A DNA stretch of 64,000 nt from Gemmatimonadota bacterium. Lineage in GTDB: Bacteria > Gemmatimonadota > Gemmatimonadetes > Longimicrobiales > Gaopeijiaceae. The stretch spans positions 1-64,000 of the forward strand of contig JAOTVA010000007.1 in NCBI GenBank assembly GCA_029863645.1, read 5' to 3'. Of the stretch, positions 1 to 10,267 are shown piece after piece. The notes beneath the pieces are model-generated. The model ran no database searches, was not told the DNA's origin, and worked only from the letters and a program-made list of their open reading frames with translations. Both the position numbers and the translations under genes were made by a program. Position 1 is the stretch's first letter, and each line of letters starts with the position of its first letter.

Positions 1-2
1 CG

Positions 3-99
3 ATCTTCTTGACCGACGTGAGGCACTTCGAGAATCGGCTCGAGCGAGTTTGGAACGGCGAGTGGTGGCGCCCCGAGAAGGGCACCGAGTTCCGGTTCC

Positions 100-113
<14 letters not shown>
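3..113 (+). CDS. C-terminal end of an unidentified protein (partial)
   Basis: Only the last 36 codons are in the window. The frame opening at base 3 runs to a TGA at 111-113 and gives a Trp-, Arg- and Glu-rich tail ending in FPTGG, with codon use like the neighbouring genes. No family is recognisable from so short a tail. It is convergent with the acyl-CoA dehydrogenase and overlaps its last 14 bases, so no terminator fits between them. Confidence 0.5.
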
Positions 114-1425
<1,312 letters not shown>

Positions 1426-1458
1426 TCGGCTGCTCCTGTCCGCGTCTGAGACGAACGA

Positions 1459-2343
1459 CTAGCGCGGATCTCTCTCAGAGATGTAGAGCGTCGCGTCCGA
1501 TACGTCATCCCCGTAGGTCCCCACCCAGATGTCGTAGAGGCCTTCTTCGGCCTTCTGCAACACCACCAGCGGATTGGTTCCGGTGTGACCGTCATCGTCA
1601 CAAGTCCAGGAGCCGTCGGGCCTGTTGATGAGCAATGTCGTGTCCTCTCCGCCCTCCACGTAGATGTAGAGATCGCGGCCGCCCGAAGGCGTATAGAAGA
1701 GGTCCACGTCGGGCGCGTTGGCTACGAAGCCGTAGGAGCACGAGCCCACATCCACCTCGATGCTACCGCCCGCCCTCACCGAAACGGTGTGGGGGTCCGG
1801 AAGGAAGCCGCCGTCGAGTCGCACGTTTCCATAGAGCGGGTCCAACGAGAGATCCGGCGCGCCCGACTGTGAGCTGGCCCCACTGGGGTTGATCTCCGAC
1901 ACATAGAGCGTCGCGGCGTGGTTGTCGTTGCTGAACGAGCCCACCCAAATGTTGTAGAGGCCGTCGGCGGCTCCGGCGAAGTGGACCACCGGGTCCAGGT
2001 CCCCGTGGGAGTCGTCATCGCACACCCAGTCGCCGCTGGGCGTATTGATCAGAAGCATCGTGTCGCCCTCACCCTCGGCGTAGATGTAGAGCCCGGACCC
2101 CCCGGTCGTCGTGTAGTAGAGGTCCACATCGGGTGCATTGGAGACGTAGCCGTAGGAACAGCTCCCGCGGTCCACGTCGATGCTCCCGCCCGAGGTGACA
2201 GAAACGCTCTGCGGATCGGGTAGGAACGCCTCCTTGAGCTGGAGGTCGCCGAAGTTCGGCTGGGCGCCGACGTCTTGCGCTTCGACTGCGGGGACAGCGG
2301 CGATCAGAAGGCCTGTCAGAAGGAAAAGGGGCCGCGGGCGCAT
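1459..2343 (-). CDS. Secreted protein made of two tandem beta-domains (PPC-like)
   Basis: A 294-residue exported protein of unknown function. It starts at the ATG at 2343, just after a GGAGGA Shine-Dalgarno sequence, with a clear signal peptide (MRPRPLFLLTGLL... cleaved near VEAQ). The mature part is two about 125-residue repeats, roughly residues 32-150 and 165-294. Each carries FLPDP, GSCSYGYV/GSCSYGFV, NAPDVDL, WVCDDD/WTCDDD and GLYxIWVG blocks, so it arose by internal duplication. The repeats resemble the pre-peptidase C-terminal (PPC) beta-sandwich, which caps many secreted proteases, but no catalytic domain is attached. An Asp-rich CDDD loop in each copy could bind calcium (inference). 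It lies downstream of the NamZ-like gene on the same strand with about 100 bp between. Confidence 0.8.
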   Translation of the reverse strand: MRPRPLFLLTGLLIAAVPAVEAQDVGAQPNFGDLQLKEAFLPDPQSVSVTSGGSIDVDRGSCSYGYVSNAPDVDLYYTTTGGSGLYIYAEGEGDTMLLINTPSGDWVCDDDSHGDLDPVVHFAGAADGLYNIWVGSFSNDNHAATLYVSEINPSGASSQSGAPDLSLDPLYGNVRLDGGFLPDPHTVSVRAGGSIEVDVGSCSYGFVANAPDVDLFYTPSGGRDLYIYVEGGEDTTLLINRPDGSWTCDDDGHTGTNPLVVLQKAEEGLYDIWVGTYGDDVSDATLYISERDPR

Positions 2344-2441
2344 GGTCGGGTTTCCTCCGGGAAAGGGGGCTGTACCACTTCCAACGTACACTCCTGGGGG
2401 CGCGGAGGCACAGGTTGTTTCGAGCGACGTAGTGGGCAGCC

Positions 2442-3788
2442 TCAGTAGAGGAGGAACGGTCTCCGTAAGGCGTCGAACTCGGCGGCCTGTCTCGCCCAGT
2501 CCCGTGTCAGATCCTCCGCGCTGGACCCGGCCTCGATGCCCAGCCGGAGCGCGTCGGTTCCCGCGAGCCGATCGAAGTGGGTGGTCTGCCACGACCAGTT
2601 CGCACCTGAGGCGCGATAGGCCTCCACGAGCATGGCCACTGCGGCTCGGGGCGCATCGAACGAGGTCGATTCTGCGATCAGGCGGACGCCGCTCACGGAC
2701 TGGCCGGCGAACTTACCGTCCCCAGGAGCGACGGGGGTGAAGGTCGCGGCCTCGAAGCGCACCCCGTCGAGATCGTAGCGGTTGAGCGCAGTGGCCAGCT
2801 CAGCGCCGTCGAGCCAAGGCGCCCCGATCCACTGGAAGGCTCGGTCCGTGCCACGTCCCACGGACAGGCCAGTCCCTTCGAACAAGCAGGTGCCGGGGTA
2901 GGCGAGCGCACTTTCGAGTGAGGGCATGTTCGGGGAGGGGGCGACCCAGGGAAGTCCGGTGTCCGAAAACGGGAGCGCGCGGGACCACCCCTCCAGCGGG
3001 ACGACGCGCAGATCGACGTCGATTCCGAATTCACCGACGTAAAGACGCGCGAGCTCCCCGGCGGTCATCCCGTGTCGCATTGGCACCGGATACCTGCCGA
3101 TGAACGTCGCGAATTCCGGGTCCAACACGTTGCCCTGCACGACGTCGCCGCGGACCGGGTTGGGCCTGTCGAGCACGACGAACGGCACGTCTGCGCGGCC
3201 TGCGGCCTCCATCGACAACGCCATGGTGGACACATAGGTGTAGTATCTGGCGCCGATATCCTGCAGGTCGAAGAGCAAGACATCGATCTCGTCGAGCATG
3301 TCACGGGTGGGGCTCAAGGTCTGCCCATACAGCGAGTAGATCGGCAGGCCGGTCGGGCCATCGACTTCGCTCGCGATGCTTGCCCCGGCGTCCGCAGTGC
3401 CGCGGATGCCGTGCTCCGGCGCAAACAGGGCGACCAGGTTCACGTCCGTGTGCTGGACGAGCAAGTCGATGCTTGAGCGACCCTCGGCGTCGATGCCCGT
3501 CTGGTTGGTGATGAGGCCCACGCGGACCCCGGAGACGAGATGTAGGGAGTCCGTGAGCAGGACCTCGATGCCCGGGCGCACGGCCTGCTGGGACGGTGCC
3601 GCCCCGGTTGCTGCGGCGAGATCTCGAGCGGGCGCCTCACCGCCGCCAGAGCCGCAGGCTGGTGCCGCCAGGGCGGCGATCCAAACCAAAAACAGCGCTC
3701 CAGGCGAGCGCGGACGTATATTGGAGTATCCGACGCTCGGTCGGAACGCGCGCCGCTGCTTTCCGTGCGCGTACATGGGGCGTGACAT
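2442..3788 (-). CDS. DUF1343 / NamZ-like exo-beta-N-acetylmuramidase, lipoprotein
   Basis: Matches the DUF1343 family, whose characterised member NamZ releases MurNAc from the non-reducing end of peptidoglycan fragments. Visible family blocks are VGLITNQTGI, FAPEHGIRG, PIYSLYGQT, VLLFDLQDIGARYYTYVSTM, VVLDRPNP and APSPNMPS. The C-terminal half continues the family fold to the end. A hydrophobic segment ending AAPAC suggests a lipoprotein site. The chosen start (ATG 3788) gives a rather long n-region; ATG 3776 is the alternative. It is divergent from the NagZ-like GH3 gene with under 70 bp between starts, so the two promoters must share this gap. With the GH3, transporter and kinase genes it completes a cell-wall sugar salvage route. 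Confidence 0.9.
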   Translation of the reverse strand: MSRPMYAHGKQRRAFRPSVGYSNIRPRSPGALFLVWIAALAAPACGSGGGEAPARDLAAATGAAPSQQAVRPGIEVLLTDSLHLVSGVRVGLITNQTGIDAEGRSSIDLLVQHTDVNLVALFAPEHGIRGTADAGASIASEVDGPTGLPIYSLYGQTLSPTRDMLDEIDVLLFDLQDIGARYYTYVSTMALSMEAAGRADVPFVVLDRPNPVRGDVVQGNVLDPEFATFIGRYPVPMRHGMTAGELARLYVGEFGIDVDLRVVPLEGWSRALPFSDTGLPWVAPSPNMPSLESALAYPGTCLFEGTGLSVGRGTDRAFQWIGAPWLDGAELATALNRYDLDGVRFEAATFTPVAPGDGKFAGQSVSGVRLIAESTSFDAPRAAVAMLVEAYRASGANWSWQTTHFDRLAGTDALRLGIEAGSSAEDLTRDWARQAAEFDALRRPFLLY

Positions 3789-3856
3789 GCGGCAAGCTTC
3801 GTCCCCACATTGGACGCCGTCAACGCACCCGACTCGGACTGGACCGCCCCCCAACT

Positions 3857-5788
3857 ATGAAGCAGCACACAGCCCCCTCCTCCCGCGGTGTCAGACGCGG
3901 CGCCGCTGTGTGCGTGATTTGGCTGGTCTCCGCAGCGTGTGGACCGTCGATTCCGTTCATCGGAGGGCCCGAGGACCCGCCAGCTCCTGCGGCTGAGGCC
4001 GTGCCAGAGCAGGTGGTCGGGCTTCCCGAACCAGTGGTGGTGGTTGCCGACGAACTGCCTATCGTGGAACTGCCCAGGGTGGTCCCGGAAGCCCCCCTGT
4101 CATGGGAAGAGCGCACGCTCCGTGAGTTGACGCTTCGCGAGAAGGTCGGGCAGCTCATCATGCCGTTTGTACTGGGCGACTTCGCTCCCGAAGGAAGCCC
4201 TAGCCACGAACGAGTCGTCGGATACATCGAGGAGCAGGGCATTGGCGGCGTCATCATGTCGGTCGGTACGCCGATCGAGGTGGCTGCGAAGCTCAACGAC
4301 TTGCAGCGGCACGCGAGCATTCCGCTCCTCGTAGCTGCCGATCTGGAGACCGGTGCTGGCTTCCGCATGAGGGGCGCCGTCTACATGCCTGGCAACATCG
4401 AGTTGGGTGGTGCCACGGATTTCCCTTCGCTGATGGCGGTTGGGGCGGCAGGCGACGAGCGTCTGGCATATGAGATGGGGCGGATCACCGCGATCGAGGC
4501 ACGGGCGGTCGGCATCCACGTGCCCTTCGCTCCGGTGCTCGACGTGAACAACAACCCGGACAACCCCATCATCAACGTGAGGTCGTTCGGGGAGGATCCG
4601 GCCGAGGTCGCTCGCATGGGGACCGCGTTCGTCATGGGGATCCAGGACCACGGAGCCATCGCAACCGGCAAGCATTTCCCCGGTCACGGTGATACCGACA
4701 CCGACTCGCACCTGGCGTTGCCGGTCATTCGGCACGACCGGGCCCGCATGGACTCCGTCGAGTTGCGGCCTTTCAAAGAAGCGATCGATGCTGGGATCGG
4801 CGCGATCATGACAGCACACATCTCCGTGCCTTCTCTGAACGGTGGCATTCTCGAGCCGTCGACGCTGTCGCCAATCGTGCTGACCACGGTTCTGCGGGAC
4901 GAGCTGGGCTTCGACGGCATCATCTTCACCGACGCCATGGACATGAGCGCCATCGCGCGCCGGCACAGCACCGGGGACGCCGCGGTACGCGCGCTGGAAG
5001 CGGGGGCCGACGTCATCCTGATGCCCCCTGATGTGAGTCAGGCCATCGACGGAATCGTGGACGCGGTTGAGTCGGGTAGGTTGAGCGAGGAGCGCATCGA
5101 TGTGTCCGTGCGCCGCGTCCTGGCGGCCAAGGCAAAGCTCGGGCTCGACAGCGAGCGCCTTGTCTCGATCCAGAATATCGGTGAGGTCGTGGGCACTCCC
5201 GATCATACCGCAGTAGCGACCGAGATCGCCGAGAAGTCCATCACCATCCTCAAGAACGACCGCAACCTCCTGCCGCTGAGAGGGACACGCTCGGCGTCGG
5301 TGTTGTCGGTAACGTTCCGGCGGGGCTCGGACGTGCTTGCCGGGCGGTACTTCAACCAGGCGATGCGAGTCACCTACCCACGCCTGAGGACCGCCGATCT
5401 CGAGGCCGGCGACGACGAATCCGACTACGACGCCGTCCTGCGCCGTGCACGAGGACAGGCGCTGGTCATCGTGGGCACTTACTCCTCCTACGCCGGATCC
5501 GTGGACGACCGCGACCAACTGACAGTTCTCATCGAGGGTCTCGCGCGGCTCGGCGTGCCTCACGTGGTCGTTTCGTTCGGCAATCCGTATCTGATTTCCG
5601 AGTTCCCAGGGACTCAGGCCTACATGCTCGCGTGGAATGGGTCCGAGGCGAGCCAGCGCGCCGCCGCGGGTGCACTGCTCGGCGCGTTCGATGTACTCGG
5701 GCGGGTGCCGACACGGATTCCTCCGGTCTTCGCGCTGGGTGACGGGCTGACCATCCCCATGAAGATTACGGCTGACGGTGGTCGGTGA
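3857..5788 (+). CDS. GH3 beta-N-acetylglucosaminidase (NagZ-like), lipoprotein
   Basis: Family 3 glycoside hydrolase of 643 residues, expected to cleave terminal beta-GlcNAc from muropeptides or chitooligosaccharides outside the cytoplasmic membrane. A short hydrophobic leader ends in VSAAC (lipobox). The TIM-barrel domain (about 85-420) carries the NagZ signature KHFPGHGDTDTDSH at 272-285, including the Asp283-Ser-His285 general acid/base dyad, and the nucleophile Asp359 in FTDAMDM. A second alpha/beta domain follows (about 430-640, starting SITILKND). The start ATG 3857 is the first that leads directly into the signal peptide; no strong Shine-Dalgarno is visible. The stop overlaps the next gene by 11 bases. 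Confidence 0.92.
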   Translation: MKQHTAPSSRGVRRGAAVCVIWLVSAACGPSIPFIGGPEDPPAPAAEAVPEQVVGLPEPVVVVADELPIVELPRVVPEAPLSWEERTLRELTLREKVGQLIMPFVLGDFAPEGSPSHERVVGYIEEQGIGGVIMSVGTPIEVAAKLNDLQRHASIPLLVAADLETGAGFRMRGAVYMPGNIELGGATDFPSLMAVGAAGDERLAYEMGRITAIEARAVGIHVPFAPVLDVNNNPDNPIINVRSFGEDPAEVARMGTAFVMGIQDHGAIATGKHFPGHGDTDTDSHLALPVIRHDRARMDSVELRPFKEAIDAGIGAIMTAHISVPSLNGGILEPSTLSPIVLTTVLRDELGFDGIIFTDAMDMSAIARRHSTGDAAVRALEAGADVILMPPDVSQAIDGIVDAVESGRLSEERIDVSVRRVLAAKAKLGLDSERLVSIQNIGEVVGTPDHTAVATEIAEKSITILKNDRNLLPLRGTRSASVLSVTFRRGSDVLAGRYFNQAMRVTYPRLRTADLEAGDDESDYDAVLRRARGQALVIVGTYSSYAGSVDDRDQLTVLIEGLARLGVPHVVVSFGNPYLISEFPGTQAYMLAWNGSEASQRAAAGALLGAFDVLGRVPTRIPPVFALGDGLTIPMKITADGGR

Positions 5789-8700
5789 CTCACGATGGCT
5801 GTGGGCCGGAGTACTCTCTCTCTGCCTGACATCGTGCGGCGGCACCGCTGAGCCACCATCCCTTTCGGTAGTACCCGCGGCTCGGCTCGATTCCGAGTCG
5901 AGGGAATGGGTGGAACGAACCCTCTCGGAACTGTCTGATCGCGAGCTGGTGGGTCAGCTGGTGATTCAGTGGATTCCCGGCGGCTACGTCTCGCCGTCGA
6001 GCCCTGACTTCGCGTCGATGCAGCGCTGGGTCGTGGAAGACGGCATCGGGGGTGTGCTTCCGTCCATCGGGACGCCGCACGCATACGCCGCGAAGCTCAA
6101 CGCGCTGCAGGCCCTTGCGAAGGTGCCATTGCTGGTCGCCTCGGACTTCGAGAACGGCGGGCCGGGGATGCGGATCAATGGGTCTTACGCGTTGCCGTCG
6201 ATGTTGCCGCAGGGTGGCGGCACCGACTTTCCGCCGACGATGGCCTTCGGCGCAATCGGGGACGAGCGATTTGCCTTCGAGTACGGCAGGATCACGGCGG
6301 CGGAGGCCCGTGCGAGCGGGGTGCACCTGCTCTTCGCCCCCGTCCTGGACGTGAACTCCAACCCCGACAATCCGGTCATTGCAACGCGCTCTTTCGGAGC
6401 CGATCCGGAGCGCGTGGGCGCACTGGGCGCGGCTTTTGTGCGCGGCGCGAGGGCCGGCGGTGCCTTCTCGACTGGGAAGCACTTTCCGGGACATGGCGAT
6501 ACCGGCACCGATTCCCATCTCGGGCTGCCCGTGGTCGAGGCGGACAGGGAACGGTTGGACCGCGTCGAGCTCGTTCCGTTCGTGCGTGCGATCGACGCGG
6601 GCGTTGATGGAATGATGACCGCACACGTCCAAGTTCCCGAGGTACTCGGCATCGGGGCTCCGCCCGCGACGATGTCACCGGAGCTCTTGACCGGTCTCCT
6701 GCGCGACGAGTTGGGCTTCGACGGCGTGCTGTTCACAGACGCGCTCACCATGCGCTCCATCACCGACATGTACGGGGCCGGCGAGGCCGTCGTGAAAGCG
6801 GTGGAGGCCGGCGCCGACGTGATCCTCTATCCCGCCGACGTCGACCAGTCGATCGGCGCCATGGTGCGAGCACTCGAGAGCGGACGCATCTCGAGGGGCC
6901 GCCTCGAGCGATCCGTTCGGCGTCTCCTGGAGTGGAAGGCTCGCCTCGGTCTCCATCGGGAGCGTCTCGTATCGCTCGACCGTGTCGGTGAGGTGGTTGG
7001 GGCGGGGGCCCATCTGGCGTTCGCCGATTCCGCGGCCACGCGCTCAATCACCTTGGTCCGCGATGCGGACCGTCTGGTCCCGCTGACGCCAGACCTGGCG
7101 GGCACGACGCTGCACCTGGCTTACGCACCCTCACGCATGCTCTGGGCGGGCCAGGCCTTTTCGCCTGGATTCATGGACCGTCTGGTGGACGTGAGAGAAA
7201 TCCGTCTCGACGAGCGGAGTGACTCTGCAGCGTACGCGACGGCCGACTCGGCGCTCGCAGGGGCGGCGCGGGTCGTGATTAGCGCCTATGTGTCGCCGTC
7301 CGCTGGCGGAGGGCCCGACGCCCTGGCGGAGCCGCTTAGGGAGTTGATCCGCCGTAGCGCGACGGAGCGACCCACCGTCCTCGTTTCGTTCGGTAACCCG
7401 TATCTGCTTTCGGCGGTCCCGGATGTGGGCAGCTACGTCCTGGCATGGGGGGATCGGGAGGTCTCCCAGAGGGCCGCGCTTTCGGCGTTGTTCGGTGAAG
7501 AGGCGATCAGCGGGCGTTTGCCGATCCCGCTGCCACCCTTCCACGCCCTGGGTGGCGGGTTGGACCGCGCGAAGGTGACGGACCGATTCATGGCAGCGGC
7601 CGTGGACCCGCTGGCGGAGGTGGGCATCGCCTCCGCGGTGCGAGGCAGCGGCTACGGCGCGGACCAGTCGGTGGCCGACCCTGTCGACGTCGGGATGTCG
7701 CTTGACGGACTGGCGCGCGTGGATTCGATCATCCGGGCGGCGATTGCGGACTCCGCAGCATCCGCGGTGTCGGTCGCCATCGGGCGACATGGCCGCCTCG
7801 TGACGCTTGGCGGATACGGTGAGCTGGCCTACGGAAGCGGTCGTCCCACGACGCCAACGTCCCTCTTCGACCTGGCGTCCGTGTCGAAGGTGGTAGGGAC
7901 CACGACTGCTGTCATGGTCCTGGTCGGGGAGGGCGCGTTGGATCTCGACGCTGCCGTCGTCTCGTACCTGCCGTGGTGGTCGAGGGGAGATAGTCGTAAG
8001 GCAGGGGTGACGGTCCGCCAGCTGCTTCTCCACCGGGCCGGCTTGCCGGCGTTCCGGAGGTGGTTCCTCGACATCGAAGGGGAGCAGGCGTACAAGGATG
8101 CGGTAGCGGATGAGCCGCTCGTCGCGGACCCGGGCACGACGACAACCTACTCGGACATCGGTGCCATCACGTTGGGTTGGATCGTCGAGGAGGTCTCGGG
8201 ACAACTTCTCGACGCGTTCCTGCGGGAGCGCGTGTGGAGTCCGTTGGGCATGAGGGAGAGCCGGTACCGCCCGGAATCCATTCTGCTCTCACGCATCGCG
8301 GCGACCGAGCTGGACACGAGCTGGCGCCGTGAGCTCGTGTGGGGCCGGGTGCACGACGAGAACGCCGACGCCATGGGAGGCGTTGCCGGACACGCGGGGC
8401 TCTTCAGCACGACCGTGGACCTATCCGTGTTCGCACGCATGATGCTCAACGACGGAATGGCGCCGGCGTGCGGTCCATCCGGTCCGGCGGGCGAGCCCTG
8501 TCCGGTGGCTCGGCCCCAAGGCGTACGCCTTTTCGACCAGGACGTCGTAACTGCGTTCACCAGTCGCTATGACGATACTTCGACTCGCGCACTCGGTTGG
8601 GATACGCCCTCCGGTCGATCGTCTGCGGGCGACTACATGACCGAGGCCGCGTTCGGGCACACGGGCTTCACGGGCACGTCGGTCTGGATCGATCCGGAGC

Positions 8701-8840
8701 TCGACCTCTGGGTCGTCCTCCTGACCAACCGGGTCCACCCTACACGCGACAACCAGAAGCACGTTGCGCTGCGCCGCGCGGTACATGACGCCGCCGCGCT
8801 CGCCATCACGGACCAGCCGGTAGAGCCGCGACTGCCGTGA
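5778..8840 (+). CDS. Bifunctional GH3 glucosaminidase - serine hydrolase (beta-lactamase fold) fusion
   Basis: A 1020-residue lipoprotein (lipobox LTSC) fusing two enzymes. Residues about 45-600 are a NagZ-like GH3: KHFPGHGDTGTDSH at 234-247 with the Asp245-Ser-His247 dyad and nucleophile Asp321. Residues about 630-1010 are a class-C-beta-lactamase/penicillin-binding-fold hydrolase with SxxK at Ser701-Lys704, Tyr791-Ser-Asp in place of YxN, and His961-Thr-Gly. The pairing suggests one surface enzyme that trims both the glycan and the peptide (or an ester) of muropeptides; the second activity is inference. GH3-serine hydrolase fusions are known, mainly in Bacteroidota. The GTG start at 5778 lies inside the previous gene, and the end overlaps the transporter by 4 bases, so translation is probably coupled. 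Confidence 0.9.
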   Translation: MVGDSRWLWAGVLSLCLTSCGGTAEPPSLSVVPAARLDSESREWVERTLSELSDRELVGQLVIQWIPGGYVSPSSPDFASMQRWVVEDGIGGVLPSIGTPHAYAAKLNALQALAKVPLLVASDFENGGPGMRINGSYALPSMLPQGGGTDFPPTMAFGAIGDERFAFEYGRITAAEARASGVHLLFAPVLDVNSNPDNPVIATRSFGADPERVGALGAAFVRGARAGGAFSTGKHFPGHGDTGTDSHLGLPVVEADRERLDRVELVPFVRAIDAGVDGMMTAHVQVPEVLGIGAPPATMSPELLTGLLRDELGFDGVLFTDALTMRSITDMYGAGEAVVKAVEAGADVILYPADVDQSIGAMVRALESGRISRGRLERSVRRLLEWKARLGLHRERLVSLDRVGEVVGAGAHLAFADSAATRSITLVRDADRLVPLTPDLAGTTLHLAYAPSRMLWAGQAFSPGFMDRLVDVREIRLDERSDSAAYATADSALAGAARVVISAYVSPSAGGGPDALAEPLRELIRRSATERPTVLVSFGNPYLLSAVPDVGSYVLAWGDREVSQRAALSALFGEEAISGRLPIPLPPFHALGGGLDRAKVTDRFMAAAVDPLAEVGIASAVRGSGYGADQSVADPVDVGMSLDGLARVDSIIRAAIADSAASAVSVAIGRHGRLVTLGGYGELAYGSGRPTTPTSLFDLASVSKVVGTTTAVMVLVGEGALDLDAAVVSYLPWWSRGDSRKAGVTVRQLLLHRAGLPAFRRWFLDIEGEQAYKDAVADEPLVADPGTTTTYSDIGAITLGWIVEEVSGQLLDAFLRERVWSPLGMRESRYRPESILLSRIAATELDTSWRRELVWGRVHDENADAMGGVAGHAGLFSTTVDLSVFARMMLNDGMAPACGPSGPAGEPCPVARPQGVRLFDQDVVTAFTSRYDDTSTRALGWDTPSGRSSAGDYMTEAAFGHTGFTGTSVWIDPELDLWVVLLTNRVHPTRDNQKHVALRRAVHDAAALAITDQPVEPRLP

Positions 8841-10267
8841 GCTTCACGACGCTCGACCTCGTCGTGCTCGTTGTCTATCTGCTCGGGATCACGGCGTGGG
8901 GAGCGTGGCTCGGGAGGGGGCAGACCGGCGGCACCGACTACTTCCTCGGCAGCCGCTCCCTACCCTGGGTGGCCGTCATGCTTTCGGTGGTCGCCACGGA
9001 AACGAGCACGCTCACCTTCCTGAGCATACCGGGCGTGGCGTATACGGGGAGCCTCGTCTTCTTGCAGCTCACGCTGGGATACCTGATCGGCCGGGTGCTC
9101 GTGTCCATGCTCCTTCTGCCCGCGTACTACGCGGGGTCGTTGACCACGGCGTACGCGCTCCTGGAAGTGAGATTCGGCTTGGGCGCTCGGCGCTTCACGT
9201 CGGCGATCTTCATGGTGACCCGACTCTTGGCCGATTCCGTCCGTCTGTTCGCCACCGCGATTCCGCTCGCGCTCATCACGGGACTGCCCTACTGGGCCTC
9301 CATCGTGGTCATCGGCGTTCTCACGGTCGTCTACACGTACTTCGGTGGGATCAAGGCGGTCGTGTGGGTCGACGCGGTCCAGATGGGCCTCTACCTGCTG
9401 GGCGCACTCGTGGCGATCGGTGCGGTTCAGGCGTTGGTCCCCGGAGGCTGGGGTGAGGTTTTCGCCAGCGGTCGCGCGGCTGGAAAGTTGGATGTCATCG
9501 ACCTGTCCTTCGATATGAGCGTCGCGTACACCCTGTGGGCCGGCGTCTTGGGAGGAGCCATCTTCACCATGGCCTCGCACGGCACGGACCAACTCATCGT
9601 GCAGCGGCTCCTCACGTGCCAAGATCTGCGCGCCGCGCAGAAGGCACTCATCGGCAGCGGCTTTGCCGTCATCCTCCAGTTCGCGCTCTTCCTCTTCGTC
9701 GGGCTCGGCCTGTGGGCCTTCTACGGGGGCCGCGAGTTCGCGGTTTCGGATGAGATTTTCGCGCTGTTCATCGTCGAGGAGCTTCCGGCCGGCATTACCG
9801 GACTGCTGATCGCTGGAGTCTTTGCCGCGGCGATGTCGTCCCTCTCCTCTTCCATCAACGCCTTGGCTTCGGCGACGGCGTACGACTATTGGGCGCCGAT
9901 GGCGGGTGCGCGGGACGACGAATCGCGGATTCTGCGGGCAGGGAAGGCCTTCACCTTGCTCTGGGCAACACTGCTGATCGTCGGGGCGATCCTCTTCATC
10001 CCGCTGTCCCAGGGGACGTCGGCCGTTGAGGTCGCGCTCGGCATCGCCTCGCTTGTGTATGGCGGTCTCCTCGGGGCCTTCGCCTTAGGTGTGCTCACGA
10101 AACGCCCGGGCCAACGCGCCGTCATGATCGGCATGGTGGTAGGTATCGGCTCGGTGACGCTCATCAGAGACCTGGTCGCCTGGCCGTGGTACGTCCTGCT
10201 GGGTTCGGTCATCACCTTCGCTGTCGGCTCCCTTATTGGGCTCGTGCTCGACGAGAGCACGGCGTGA
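8837..10267 (+). CDS. Sodium:solute symporter (SSS family)
   Basis: A 476-residue polytopic membrane protein with about 13 hydrophobic segments, the usual size for SSS transporters. Recognisable family features are the N-terminal DYFLGSRSLPWVAVMLSVVATETST region, the YTYFGGIKAVVWVDAVQ segment and the conserved MASHGTDQLIVQRLL block. It would import a sugar or amino sugar with Na+. Its position between two muropeptide hydrolases and an amino-sugar kinase suggests MurNAc, GlcNAc or the disaccharide as substrate (inference from context). The GTG start at 8837 overlaps the upstream stop as GTGA; the same GTGA overlap joins it to the kinase. Confidence 0.92.
   Translation: MSFTTLDLVVLVVYLLGITAWGAWLGRGQTGGTDYFLGSRSLPWVAVMLSVVATETSTLTFLSIPGVAYTGSLVFLQLTLGYLIGRVLVSMLLLPAYYAGSLTTAYALLEVRFGLGARRFTSAIFMVTRLLADSVRLFATAIPLALITGLPYWASIVVIGVLTVVYTYFGGIKAVVWVDAVQMGLYLLGALVAIGAVQALVPGGWGEVFASGRAAGKLDVIDLSFDMSVAYTLWAGVLGGAIFTMASHGTDQLIVQRLLTCQDLRAAQKALIGSGFAVILQFALFLFVGLGLWAFYGGREFAVSDEIFALFIVEELPAGITGLLIAGVFAAAMSSLSSSINALASATAYDYWAPMAGARDDESRILRAGKAFTLLWATLLIVGAILFIPLSQGTSAVEVALGIASLVYGGLLGAFALGVLTKRPGQRAVMIGMVVGIGSVTLIRDLVAWPWYVLLGSVITFAVGSLIGLVLDESTA

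Noticed and set aside
2600-3854. Alternative start of the NamZ-like gene at 3854
   Set aside because: The added residues lie upstream of the hydrophobic leader and overlap the divergent promoter region; an ATG at 3788 or 3776 is more natural.
4100-5845. Long antisense open frame opposite the first GH3 gene
   Set aside because: Same shadow effect; the sense strand has the intact NagZ motif and nucleophile.
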